The translations under genes and the position numbers were made by a program. From the NCBI RefSeq assembly GCF_001667015.1, contig NZ_LZIS01000140.1:1-34207 (forward strand): DNA of 34,207 bases, written 5' to 3'. The notes under the pieces were generated by a model, which saw only the letters and a program-made list of their open reading frames with translations, was not told the origin of the DNA and did no database searches. Positions 27,876-34,207 of the stretch are shown piece by piece (position 1 is the stretch's first letter; each line of letters starts with the position of its first letter). Source of the stretch: Mycobacterium sp. E3198. GTDB lineage: Bacteria > Actinomycetota > Actinomycetes > Mycobacteriales > Mycobacteriaceae.

Positions 27876-28358
27876 TCAGCCTCCGATGTTCGGGTCGAAG
27901 GTAACCAGCACGTAGGTGCCCAGCACCAACGTGAATCCGATCGACAACAGCAGCAGGCTGTTGAGCCAGAACCGCGTGGAGTTCTTGCGGCTGTAGTCGT
28001 CGATGATGGTGCGCAGCCCGTTGCCGCCGTGCAGCTCGGCCAGCCACAGCAGCGCCATGTCCCAGATCTGCCAGAACGGCGAATGCCAGCGCTGCGCCAC
28101 GTAGTTGAAGTCGATGCGGTACACGCCGTCGTCCCACATCAGCATGATGAACAGGTGTCCGATCGCCAGGAACACCAGCGCGATCCCGGAGAACCGCATG
28201 AACAGCCACGCGAATTTCTCGAAGTTGGGGATGCCGGCGCGCCGGCGCGGCGATCGGGGATTGTCCAGGCTGGCGGGGCGGTCGTAGAAGCGCTGCCTTA
28301 CCGGCGCCGCCTGGCTTTCCCGGTATTGAGGCCCGAGCTGCAGGTCCGGGTTGCTCAT
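27876..28358 (-). CDS. sdhD: Succinate dehydrogenase membrane anchor subunit
   Basis: 160 residues from ATG 28356-28358, overlapping the sdhC stop in ATGA. The N-terminal 50 residues are polar (PQYRESQAAPVRQRFYDRPASLDNPRSP-type). Then come three membrane helices: FAWLFMRFSGIALVFLAIGHLFIMLMW (about 49-75), WQIWDMALLWLAELHGGNGLRTII (about 96-119) and FWLNSLLLLSIGFTLVLGTYVLV (about 129-151). Histidines in the first two helices (GHLF, ELHG) are candidate haem or quinone ligands. The longer frame upstream is a shadow of sdhC. Confidence 0.93.
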   Translation of the reverse strand: MSNPDLQLGPQYRESQAAPVRQRFYDRPASLDNPRSPRRRAGIPNFEKFAWLFMRFSGIALVFLAIGHLFIMLMWDDGVYRIDFNYVAQRWHSPFWQIWDMALLWLAELHGGNGLRTIIDDYSRKNSTRFWLNSLLLLSIGFTLVLGTYVLVTFDPNIGG

Positions 28359-28756
28359 CGGTAGTGCTCCAGGATGTGGATGCCGGTCACCACGCCGGCG
28401 GGGACCATCAGCAGCAAAAAGACGATGCCGACGATCCAGAACATCAGCCGCTGGTAGCGCGGCCCCTGCGACCAGAAGTCGATCAGGATGACCCGGATTC
28501 CGTTCAGGCCGTGGAATGCCACCGCGGCGATCAGGCCGTACTCCATCAGGCCGACGATCGGGGTCTGGTAGTCGTGGATCACCGCGTTGTACGTCTGCGG
28601 GCTGACCCGCAGCATGGCGGCGTCCAGGACGTGGACGAACAGGAAGAAGAAGACCGTCGCGCCGCTGATGCGGTGCAGCACCCACGACCACATGCCGGGG
28701 TCCCCCCGATACAGGGTCCGGGGTGGTCGCCGCTTGCGCGCGGTGGCAGTACTCAC
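28355..28756 (-). CDS. sdhC: Succinate dehydrogenase cytochrome b556-type membrane subunit
   Basis: 133 residues from GTG 28754-28756, with AGGA about 5 nt upstream; a TTG one codon earlier is less likely. Three helices: WSWVLHRISGATVFFFLFVHVLDAA (about 23-47, with the HRISG motif of SdhC and the haem-ligand candidate HVLD), YGLIAAVAFHGLNGIRVILIDF (about 73-94, FHGLNGIR) and RLMFWIVGIVFLLLMVPAGVVTG (about 102-124). First gene of sdhCDAB. The 168-bp gap to cdd holds the divergent promoters of the two operons. A TTGACT lies about 35 nt upstream of the start on the minus strand, but no convincing -10 box fits it. Confidence 0.94.
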   Translation of the reverse strand: MSTATARKRRPPRTLYRGDPGMWSWVLHRISGATVFFFLFVHVLDAAMLRVSPQTYNAVIHDYQTPIVGLMEYGLIAAVAFHGLNGIRVILIDFWSQGPRYQRLMFWIVGIVFLLLMVPAGVVTGIHILEHYR

Positions 28757-28924
28757 CAAGTCCTCACCGCCCTTAACGTGGAAACGACAGTCAAGCCGGG
28801 CAACTCAGCCTAACCCCGCCAGCTAACGGGTTGCGCCGAACAGTCCGCGCGGCGAACGGTCGTGTCAGAGTTAAAGTGACTGTCGCGAGCCGGCCGTCGG
28901 CGGTGGAATCGCAGGGAGGTGCGC

Positions 28925-29323
28925 ATGCCCGATATCGATTGGAATGCGCTGCGCGGCAAGGCGATCCAGGCCGCGACCGGGGCCTACGCGCCCTACTCGC
29001 GATTCGCGGTCGGGGCGGCCGCGCTGGTCGACGACGGACGCGTGGTCACCGGTTGCAATGTGGAGAACGTCTCATATGGCCTTGGTCTCTGTGCCGAGTG
29101 TGGGGTGGTGAGCGCCCTGCATTCCAGCGGTGGGGGCCGGCTGGTCGCGCTGGCGTGCGTCGACGCCCGGGGCGCCCCGCTGATGCCGTGCGGGCGGTGC
29201 CGCCAGGTGCTCCTGGAGCACGGCGGCCCGGAACTGCTGATCGACCATCCGGCCGGGCCCCGCCGCCTCGGCGAACTGCTGCCCGACGCGTTCACCGCGG
29301 ACCTGCCGGGGGAGTGCCCTTGA
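28925..29323 (+). CDS. cdd: Cytidine deaminase
   Basis: 132 residues. ATG 28925 has GGGAGG 5 nt upstream. The small homotetrameric type: YAPYSRFAVGAAAL (about 21-34), GCNVENVSYGLGLCAECGVVSAL (about 41-63; the zinc site is C-A-E with the catalytic glutamate) and MPCGRCRQVLLE (about 87-98, two zinc cysteines). It turns cytidine and deoxycytidine into uridine and deoxyuridine in pyrimidine salvage. First of cdd-deoA-add (Rv3315c-Rv3313c order). A TAAAGT at 28872-28877 is a possible -10 box, without a recognisable -35. The deoA start overlaps its stop. Confidence 0.96.
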   Translation: MPDIDWNALRGKAIQAATGAYAPYSRFAVGAAALVDDGRVVTGCNVENVSYGLGLCAECGVVSALHSSGGGRLVALACVDARGAPLMPCGRCRQVLLEHGGPELLIDHPAGPRRLGELLPDAFTADLPGECP

Positions 29324-30606
29324 CCGGCTTCGAATTCGACGCGCCAACGGTGATCCGGACCAAGCGCGACGGCGGGCGGTTGTCCGATGCGGCCATCGAC
29401 TGGGTCGTCGACGCGTACACCCACGGCCGGGTCGCCGACGAACAGATGTCGGCGCTGCTGATGGCGATCTTCTGGCGCGGCATGGACCGCGGCGAGCTCG
29501 CCCGGTGGACGGCGGCGATGCTGGCGTCCGGCGACCGCCTGGACTTCCGCGACCTGCCCCTGCCGACCGTGGACAAGCACTCCACCGGCGGCGTCGGGGA
29601 CAAGATCACCCTGCCGTTGGTCCCCCTGGTCGCGGCCTGCGGCGCGGCCGTGCCCCAGGCGTCGGGCCGCGGGCTCGGGCACACCGGCGGCACCCTGGAC
29701 AAGCTGGAAGCCATCGCCGGGTTCTCCGCCGCCCTGTCCAGCCGGCGGGTGCGCGAGCAGCTGCGTGACGTCGGCGCCGCCATCTTCGCCGCCGGCGAGC
29801 TGGCGCCGGCCGACGCCAGGCTGTACGCGCTGCGCGACGTGACCGCCACCGTCGAGTCGCTGCCCCTGATCGCGAGCTCGGTGATGAGCAAGAAGCTGGC
29901 CGAGGGGGCGGGGGCGCTGGTGCTCGACGTGAAGGTCGGTTCCGGGGCGCTGATGGGCTCGGAGGCGGCCAGCCGCGAGCTGGCACACACCATGGTGCGG
30001 CTCGGCGCGGCGCACGGGGTGCCCACCCGGGCGCTGCTGACCGACATGAACCGCCCGCTGGGCGCGACCGTCGGCAACGCGCTCGAGGTCGCCGAGGCGC
30101 TCGACCGCCTGGCCGGCGGCGGGCCGCCCGACGTGGTGGAGCTGACGTTGCGGCTGGCCACCGAGATGCTCGACCTCGCCGGGATCGACGACCGCGATCC
30201 CGCCCGGGCGCTGCGCGACGGCACGGCGATGGACCGGTTCCGCCGGCTCGTCGCGGCCCAGGGCGGCGACCTGTCGGTCCCGTTGCCGATCGGTTCGTGT
30301 TCGGAGACCGTGACCGCGGCCCGGGGCGGCACAATGGGCGATATCGACGCGATGGCAGTGGGTCAGGCGGCATGGCGGCTCGGCGCGGGGCGATCCCGCC
30401 CGGGCGACGCGGTGCAGCCGGGCGCGGGCATCCGGATTCACCGCCGGCCCGGCGAGCCCGTCGCGGCCGGCGAGCCGCTGTTCACCCTCTACACCGACGC
30501 GCCCGAGCGCTTCGGCGCCGCGCTGGCCGAGCTGGACGGCGGTTTCGGCGTCGGTGACACCCCACCGGCGTGCCGGCCGCTGATCATCGATCGGATCGCC
30601 CCGTGA
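29320..30606 (+). CDS. deoA: Thymidine phosphorylase
   Basis: 428 residues from TTG 29320, which overlaps the cdd stop in TTGA and has GGGGGAG 5 nt upstream. The N-terminus ([20 protein letters not shown]) then agrees with mycobacterial DeoA. Signature [25 protein letters not shown] (about 82-106) binds phosphate. [18 protein letters not shown] (about 114-131) is the classical pyrimidine phosphorylase pattern, and [26 protein letters not shown] (about 186-211) follows. It splits thymidine and phosphate into thymine and 2-deoxyribose-1-phosphate. The stop overlaps add. A TTG start inside a 4-nt overlap suggests output is set by coupling to cdd. Confidence 0.95.
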   Translation: MTGFEFDAPTVIRTKRDGGRLSDAAIDWVVDAYTHGRVADEQMSALLMAIFWRGMDRGELARWTAAMLASGDRLDFRDLPLPTVDKHSTGGVGDKITLPLVPLVAACGAAVPQASGRGLGHTGGTLDKLEAIAGFSAALSSRRVREQLRDVGAAIFAAGELAPADARLYALRDVTATVESLPLIASSVMSKKLAEGAGALVLDVKVGSGALMGSEAASRELAHTMVRLGAAHGVPTRALLTDMNRPLGATVGNALEVAEALDRLAGGGPPDVVELTLRLATEMLDLAGIDDRDPARALRDGTAMDRFRRLVAAQGGDLSVPLPIGSCSETVTAARGGTMGDIDAMAVGQAAWRLGAGRSRPGDAVQPGAGIRIHRRPGEPVAAGEPLFTLYTDAPERFGAALAELDGGFGVGDTPPACRPLIIDRIAP

Positions 30607-31685
30607 AACTGGACCTCGAGCAGATCAAGAAGGCGCCCAAGGCGCTGCTGCACGACCACCTCGATGGCGGGCTGCGGCCGTCGACCGTGCTCGACATCGC
30701 GGGCCAGATCGGCTACGACGGCCTGCCCGCCACCGACGTGGACGAGCTGGCGAAGTGGTTCCGCACCCGCTCGCACAGCGGCTCGCTGGAGCGCTACCTG
30801 GAGCCCTTCTCGCACACCGTGGCGGTGATGCAGACGCCCGACGCGCTGTACCGCGTCGCCTACGAGTGCGTCGAGGACCTGGCCGCCGACGCCGTCGTCT
30901 ACGCCGAGGTGCGCTTCGCCCCGGAGCTGCACATCGACCGCGGCCTGTCGTTCGACGAGATCGTCGACGCCGTGCTGGAGGGTTTCGCCGCCGGCGAGAA
31001 GGCCAGCGCCGCCGCGGGCCGACCGATCAAGGTGCGGCTGTTGGTCACCGCCATGCGGCACGCCGCGGTGTCCCGCGAAATCGCGGAGCTGGCAATCCGG
31101 TTCCGGGACAAGGGGGTGGTCGGGTTCGACATCGCCGGCGCGGAGGCCGGCAACCCGCCGACGCGTCACCTGGACGCCTTCGAGTACATGCGGGACCACA
31201 ACGCGCGCTTCACCATTCACGCCGGCGAGGCGTTCGGGCTGCCGTCCATCCACGAGGCGATCGCGTTCTGCGGCGCCGACCGACTGGGCCACGGGGTGCG
31301 CATCGTCGACGACATCGAGGTCATCGAGGGCGGTGGCGTACGGCTGGGACAGCAGGCATCGATCTTGCGGGACAAGCGAATTCCGCTGGAGCTGTGCCCC
31401 AGCTCGAACGTGCAGACCGGAGCGGTCAAGAGCATCGCCGAGCACCCGTTCGATCTGCTGGCCCGCACCCGCTTCCGGGTGACCGTCAACACCGACAACC
31501 GCCTGATGAGCGACACCACGATGAGCCTCGAAATGTACCGACTGGTAGAGGCTTTCGGCTACGGGTGGAGCGACCTCGAGCGGTTCACCATCAACGCGAT
31601 GAAGTCGGCCTTCATCCCGTTCGACGAACGGCTGGCGATCATCGACGAGGTGATCAAGCCGCGCTACGCGGTGCTGATCGGTTAG
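30603..31685 (+). CDS. add: Adenosine deaminase
   Basis: 360 residues from GTG 30603, overlapping the deoA stop in GTGA. Zinc TIM-barrel motifs: [10 protein letters not shown] with H17 and H19, [11 protein letters not shown] (about 176-186), [10 protein letters not shown] with the metal histidine and catalytic glutamate (about 202-211), RLGHGVRI (about 229-236), [14 protein letters not shown] and VNTDN with the metal and catalytic aspartates (about 294-301). It deaminates adenosine and deoxyadenosine to inosine forms. The sequence is very close to Rv3313c as I remember it. A longer frame from 30570 is only deoA read-through. End of the salvage operon. No hairpin terminator is visible in the 32 nt before the convergent glsB-like gene. 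Confidence 0.96.
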   Translation: MKLDLEQIKKAPKALLHDHLDGGLRPSTVLDIAGQIGYDGLPATDVDELAKWFRTRSHSGSLERYLEPFSHTVAVMQTPDALYRVAYECVEDLAADAVVYAEVRFAPELHIDRGLSFDEIVDAVLEGFAAGEKASAAAGRPIKVRLLVTAMRHAAVSREIAELAIRFRDKGVVGFDIAGAEAGNPPTRHLDAFEYMRDHNARFTIHAGEAFGLPSIHEAIAFCGADRLGHGVRIVDDIEVIEGGGVRLGQQASILRDKRIPLELCPSSNVQTGAVKSIAEHPFDLLARTRFRVTVNTDNRLMSDTTMSLEMYRLVEAFGYGWSDLERFTINAMKSAFIPFDERLAIIDEVIKPRYAVLIG

Positions 31686-31717
31686 TCGACGATCGCCAGC
31701 CCTTGTTCGGCGCGGAC

Positions 31718-32002
31718 CTACCGGGGCAGGTCGGTGTGGTGGCGGCGGCCCGTCACGGCCTCGTAGATCGCGATGAGGACGACGGCGGCGGCGACCCCGA
31801 TGAAGAACGGAATCCAGGCGATTCCGCCGTTGGCGTTGTGGTATCCGAACTGGCCGGCGACCGCCGAACCGATCAGGCCACCCACGGCGCCGAGAATCAC
31901 CGTCATGATCATGCCGACGGTTTGTTTGCCGGGCATCACGAGGCGGGCCACCACACCGATGATCGCGCCCACGATGATCGCCAGGATGATTGATCCGATC
32001 AT
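31718..32002 (-). CDS. GlsB/YeaQ/YmgE-family small membrane protein (transglycosylase-associated)
   Basis: 94 residues from ATG 32000-32002, with AGGAG 6 nt upstream. Three hydrophobic helices: IGSIILAIIVGAIIGVVARLV (2-22), VGMIMTVILGAVGGLIGSAVAG (about 29-50) and IAWIPFFIGVAAAVVLIAIYEAV (about 61-83). The glycine-rich GAIIGVVARLVMPGKQ and GAVGGLIGS patterns define the family. The name 'transglycosylase-associated' is historic, and members are often general stress proteins. The 133-nt divergent gap to the next gene contains a GGTTC-CCC-GAACC inverted repeat (32051-32063) that may be regulatory. Confidence 0.88.
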   Translation of the reverse strand: MIGSIILAIIVGAIIGVVARLVMPGKQTVGMIMTVILGAVGGLIGSAVAGQFGYHNANGGIAWIPFFIGVAAAVVLIAIYEAVTGRRHHTDLPR

Positions 32003-32135
32003 TGCAGCTCCTGTCGTAGCGGCTCCCCGAGTGGGCGCCGTCTGATTGCGGGTTCCCCGAACCGCCGGGCTTGTAACCCCTTGCGCCTCTGAACAATCTC
32101 TGTCCTGTCGGCTCGCGCGGTGAGACGATGCACGG

Positions 32136-32513
32136 ATGGAGCAAGGTCGCCTCACCGCCGAGCAGGTCCACAATGTGGCTTTCGGCAAGCCGCCCATCGG
32201 CAAGCGGGGCTACAACGAAGACGAGGTCGACGCGTTTCTCGACGTCGTCGAGGCGGCTTTGCGGGATCCGGCCGGCCGCGCCCTGACCGCGGACCAGGTT
32301 CGCCACGTGGCCTTCTCCAAGCCGCCCATCGGCATGCGCGGCTACAACCGCGACGAGGTCGACCAGTTCCTCGAAGCCGTTGCGGCGCAGCTTCAACCGG
32401 GATCCGGCGCGCCCCCCACCCCCCGGTCGCACGCGCGCGATCGTGCCCAGGAGTCGACGGGCCGCCGGTTGTTCAACGTTGTCGCCGGCATCCTCCGGTG
32501 GGTCGCCGATTGA
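32136..32513 (+). CDS. Small protein with two tandem DivIVA-like motifs
   Basis: 125 residues from ATG 32136 (an ATG at 32128 is out of frame; no clear Shine-Dalgarno). Two copies of a roughly 38-residue unit follow one another. Copy 1, about 6-43, is [20 protein letters not shown] followed by [17 protein letters not shown]. Copy 2, about 50-87, is [20 protein letters not shown] followed by [17 protein letters not shown]. Each looks like the N-terminal DivIVA/Wag31 signature (F-x-K-x-x-x-G-Y-N/D-x-x-E-V-D-x-F-L), where the loop binds curved membrane. The long coiled coil of true DivIVA proteins is absent. A short basic tail ends in [17 protein letters not shown], an amphipathic helix. A membrane or pole-associated role is an inference. 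Confidence 0.85.
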   Translation: MEQGRLTAEQVHNVAFGKPPIGKRGYNEDEVDAFLDVVEAALRDPAGRALTADQVRHVAFSKPPIGMRGYNRDEVDQFLEAVAAQLQPGSGAPPTPRSHARDRAQESTGRRLFNVVAGILRWVAD

Positions 32514-32538
32514 CGGTGCGAAGGCGCCGCGGCCCCCG

Positions 32539-33684
32539 TCAGAACGCCGGGTGGAGCAGCGAATCGACGTTGCCGTGGAAGAGCCCCGGCAGGTCGGGCT
32601 CGGCGCAACCCATCCGCCGGTAGTCGTCCAGCGGCGTGGCCGTCCCCTCGGAGTGGGGGTAGTCGCTGCAGAACATGAACACGTCGCCGCTCTGAGCGGC
32701 CAGCTGCTTGGGGTTCTCGTAGGAGAAGGAGGACACCCGGACGTGGTCGAGGAAGTACTCGCTCGGCCGACGGGCCAGCGGGGCCACCGGCTTGCCGTTG
32801 AGCTGGGCCGTGAAAGCGGCCGCGCCGTCGAGCATCAGCAGAAACGGCGGCACCCAGGCGGAGCTGAGCTCGACCACGCCGAAGCGCAGCCGCGGATGCC
32901 GCTCGAAGACGCCGTGCAGGATCAGGTCGGACAGCGCCAGCGCCGGCGGCACCCACAGGAACACCGCCTCGGTGGCGGGCACCAGGTCGTCGCCCGGCTC
33001 GTCGGAGTACCAGCAATCGTCGAAAACGCGCACCTGGTCGGCGACGTGGAACACCGGCGTGACGGCGTGGTCGGCGAAGGCGGCCCAAATCCGGTCGTGC
33101 GCGGGGTGTGACAGCTCCCGGCCGTCCACCGGCCCGGCGCCGATCATGGCCAGGGTGACCCCGGCGCCCGCCAGCGCGCCGAGCTCGGCCTCGAGCCAGT
33201 CCGGGTCGCGCAACGTGAGGTGGGCGACCGGGTGCAGCCGCCCGCCACCCTCGGCGCGCACGGCCGCGCACCACCTGTTCCACGCCGTCATGTTGGCCGT
33301 CATCGCCGGAAGCGACGTCGACAGGCGGCGCTCCCAGAGCAGGCCGAAGTTGGGGAACAGGACCGCCTCGTCGAGGCCCGCGCCGTCGAGCCAGTCCAGG
33401 CGCGCCGCCGGCTCCCAGTAGGCGGCCGGCAGCGCCTCGTCGTACCGGTAGGAGGCGGCCTCGCCGGCGCGCTGCCGCTTGCGGTGCTCCCCGCAGGACG
33501 CGGTGTCGCCGGGCAGGTGGACGTCGGCCAGGGCGAGGCGCGCGCCGCGCCAGCTGAGCCAGGTGTAGCCGCGCTCGTCGTCGACCAGGCCCAGCGCGTC
33601 GTCGCGCGCCGCCGGGTCGATGTGGTCGGCCCACAGCGAACGGCCCTCGTAGAGGTGCTGGTCCGAGTCCACGATGCGGGTCAC
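32539..33684 (-). CDS. Amidohydrolase-family (amidohydrolase_2) protein
   Basis: 381 residues from GTG 33682-33684; the frame continues upstream without start support. It begins [12 protein letters not shown], the DxDxH variant of the metal-binding N-terminus in amidohydrolase_2 proteins. Further family points are the [12 protein letters not shown] segment, PVFHVAD with a metal histidine (about 219-225), [16 protein letters not shown] (about 271-286), and the end-of-barrel aspartate in [14 protein letters not shown] (about 342-355). The related enzymes are decarboxylases or hydrolases acting on aromatic or carboxylic substrates. Nothing around it reveals the pathway. The gene is convergent with the DivIVA-like gene and divergent from the VWA gene. 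Confidence 0.87.
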   Translation of the reverse strand: MTRIVDSDQHLYEGRSLWADHIDPAARDDALGLVDDERGYTWLSWRGARLALADVHLPGDTASCGEHRKRQRAGEAASYRYDEALPAAYWEPAARLDWLDGAGLDEAVLFPNFGLLWERRLSTSLPAMTANMTAWNRWCAAVRAEGGGRLHPVAHLTLRDPDWLEAELGALAGAGVTLAMIGAGPVDGRELSHPAHDRIWAAFADHAVTPVFHVADQVRVFDDCWYSDEPGDDLVPATEAVFLWVPPALALSDLILHGVFERHPRLRFGVVELSSAWVPPFLLMLDGAAAFTAQLNGKPVAPLARRPSEYFLDHVRVSSFSYENPKQLAAQSGDVFMFCSDYPHSEGTATPLDDYRRMGCAEPDLPGLFHGNVDSLLHPAF

Positions 33685-33764
33685 ACCGCCAGTTGTCCCA
33701 CCGACGCCCCGCCGCGTCAAGGGAGCCCGTGCAGGCTCGACATTCGCCGCATAGTGTGGCTGGA

Positions 33765-34207
33765 CATGAAGCTGCCGCTGCTGGGGCCGGTGTCCCTCAC
33801 GGGCTTCCAGCACGCCTGGTTCTTCCTGGTCCTGCTGGTCGTCCTGCTGGTGATAGGGATCTACGTCGCGGTGCAATTCGCCCGGCGGCGCCGGGTGCTG
33901 CGGTTCGCCAACATGGAGGTGCTGGAGCGGGTTGCGCCGCCGCGCCCCGGCCGGTGGCGGCACGTGCCGACGGCCCTGCTGGCCGCGGCGTTGGCGCTGC
34001 TGACCACCGCGATGGCCGGGCCGACTTCCGACATCCGGATCCCGCTCAACCGCGCCGTCGTGGTGTTGGTCATCGACGTCTCGGAATCGATGGCCGCCAC
34101 CGACGTCGCCCCGACCCGGCTGGCCGCCGCGCAGGAGGCGGGCAAGAAATTCGCCGACGAGCTGACGCCGGCCATCAACCTGGGACTGGTGGAGTTCGCG
34201 GCCAACG
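33765..34207 (+). CDS. VWA-domain membrane protein, Rv1481-like (3' end outside the window)
   Basis: 147 complete codons are present, starting at ATG 33765. One N-terminal membrane helix ([21 protein letters not shown], about 16-36), [19 protein letters not shown], a second helix ([18 protein letters not shown], about 68-85) and then the von Willebrand factor A domain opening [15 protein letters not shown], with the metal-ion-dependent adhesion motif D-x-S-x-S. This layout equals Rv1481 (BatA-like), which normally follows moxR1 and Rv1480. Residue-by-residue the two differ at many positions from what I remember of Rv1481, so this may be a second paralogue. A TAGTGT (33751-33756) is a possible -10 box for a nearly leaderless mRNA. 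Confidence 0.88.

Noticed and set aside
28359..28691. N-terminal extension of the sdhD frame
   Set aside because: It is a shadow of sdhC; SdhD starts at 28358 in the ATGA overlap.
32051..32063. SigF-type promoter for the glsB-like gene
   Set aside because: GGTTA and GGGGAA occur on the minus strand but spacing (about 14) and bases do not match the mycobacterial SigF pattern. Only the inverted repeat is noted.
30489..32432. 647-codon open frame on the minus strand
   Set aside because: Shadow of deoA/add and the glsB-like gene; its repeated '[20 protein letters not shown]' units are only the antisense reading of DivIVA repeats.

Overview
The window is high-GC actinobacterial DNA and almost certainly comes from a slow-growing Mycobacterium of the M. 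avium complex type. This rests on gene content and protein resemblance, not on a search. A PE-family protein with a PE-PPE domain, a 13E12-type HNH tail, a SAM-IV riboswitch, SigJ, Rv3342-, Rv3338-, Rv3335c- and Rv3329-like proteins and sdhCDAB all occur. The order follows, in reverse, the M. tuberculosis Rv3342-Rv3313c segment, with several insertions and replacements.

Layout. 1-2381: the tail of a 13E12/HNH gene, a PE-PPE-domain protein and a short-chain dehydrogenase, all on the plus strand. 2378-6449: on the minus strand, an alpha/beta hydrolase, then the methionine operon metC-metX-methyltransferase. A SAM-IV riboswitch and a candidate expression platform precede metC (6567-6712). 6884-10379: two unrelated isocitrate dehydrogenases in tandem (monomeric icd2, homodimeric icd1). 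10368-13728: an alpha/beta hydrolase, trpS, a YihY-type membrane protein and a DoxX-like protein. 13779-17490: the overlapping minus-strand operon dacB1-sugI-nagA, which links peptidoglycan trimming to sugar uptake and amino-sugar deacetylation and appears to start from a leaderless promoter. 17646-19918: a small unknown protein, a class III aminotransferase and a divergent VOC protein with an operator-like palindrome between the last two.

19950-25312 is the accessory, signalling-rich block. It holds an ECF41-type sigma factor (sigJ), a convergent carboxymuconolactone-decarboxylase gene with a near-perfect ECF41 promoter in front of it, a membrane diguanylate cyclase, and an 853-residue receptor kinase. 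The kinase carries two tandem kinase modules, a membrane segment and a six-bladed NHL propeller. Its first module has lost exactly the activation segment and other catalytic residues, so it reads as a pseudokinase fused to an active PknD-like kinase. This is the most unusual feature in the window.

25317-28756: sdhCDAB (succinate dehydrogenase), divergent from the nucleoside salvage operon cdd-deoA-add (28925-31685), whose genes overlap by 4 nt. 31718-34207: a GlsB/YeaQ small membrane protein, a small protein made of two DivIVA-like repeats, an amidohydrolase, and the start of a VWA-domain membrane protein resembling Rv1481 that runs off the window.

Gene packing is very tight, with many 1-, 4- and 10-nt overlaps and several convergent stop-codon overlaps. 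No tRNA, rRNA, CRISPR array or complete insertion sequence was seen. The only stretch over 300 bases without a gene is 6450-6883, which holds the riboswitch and promoter signals.
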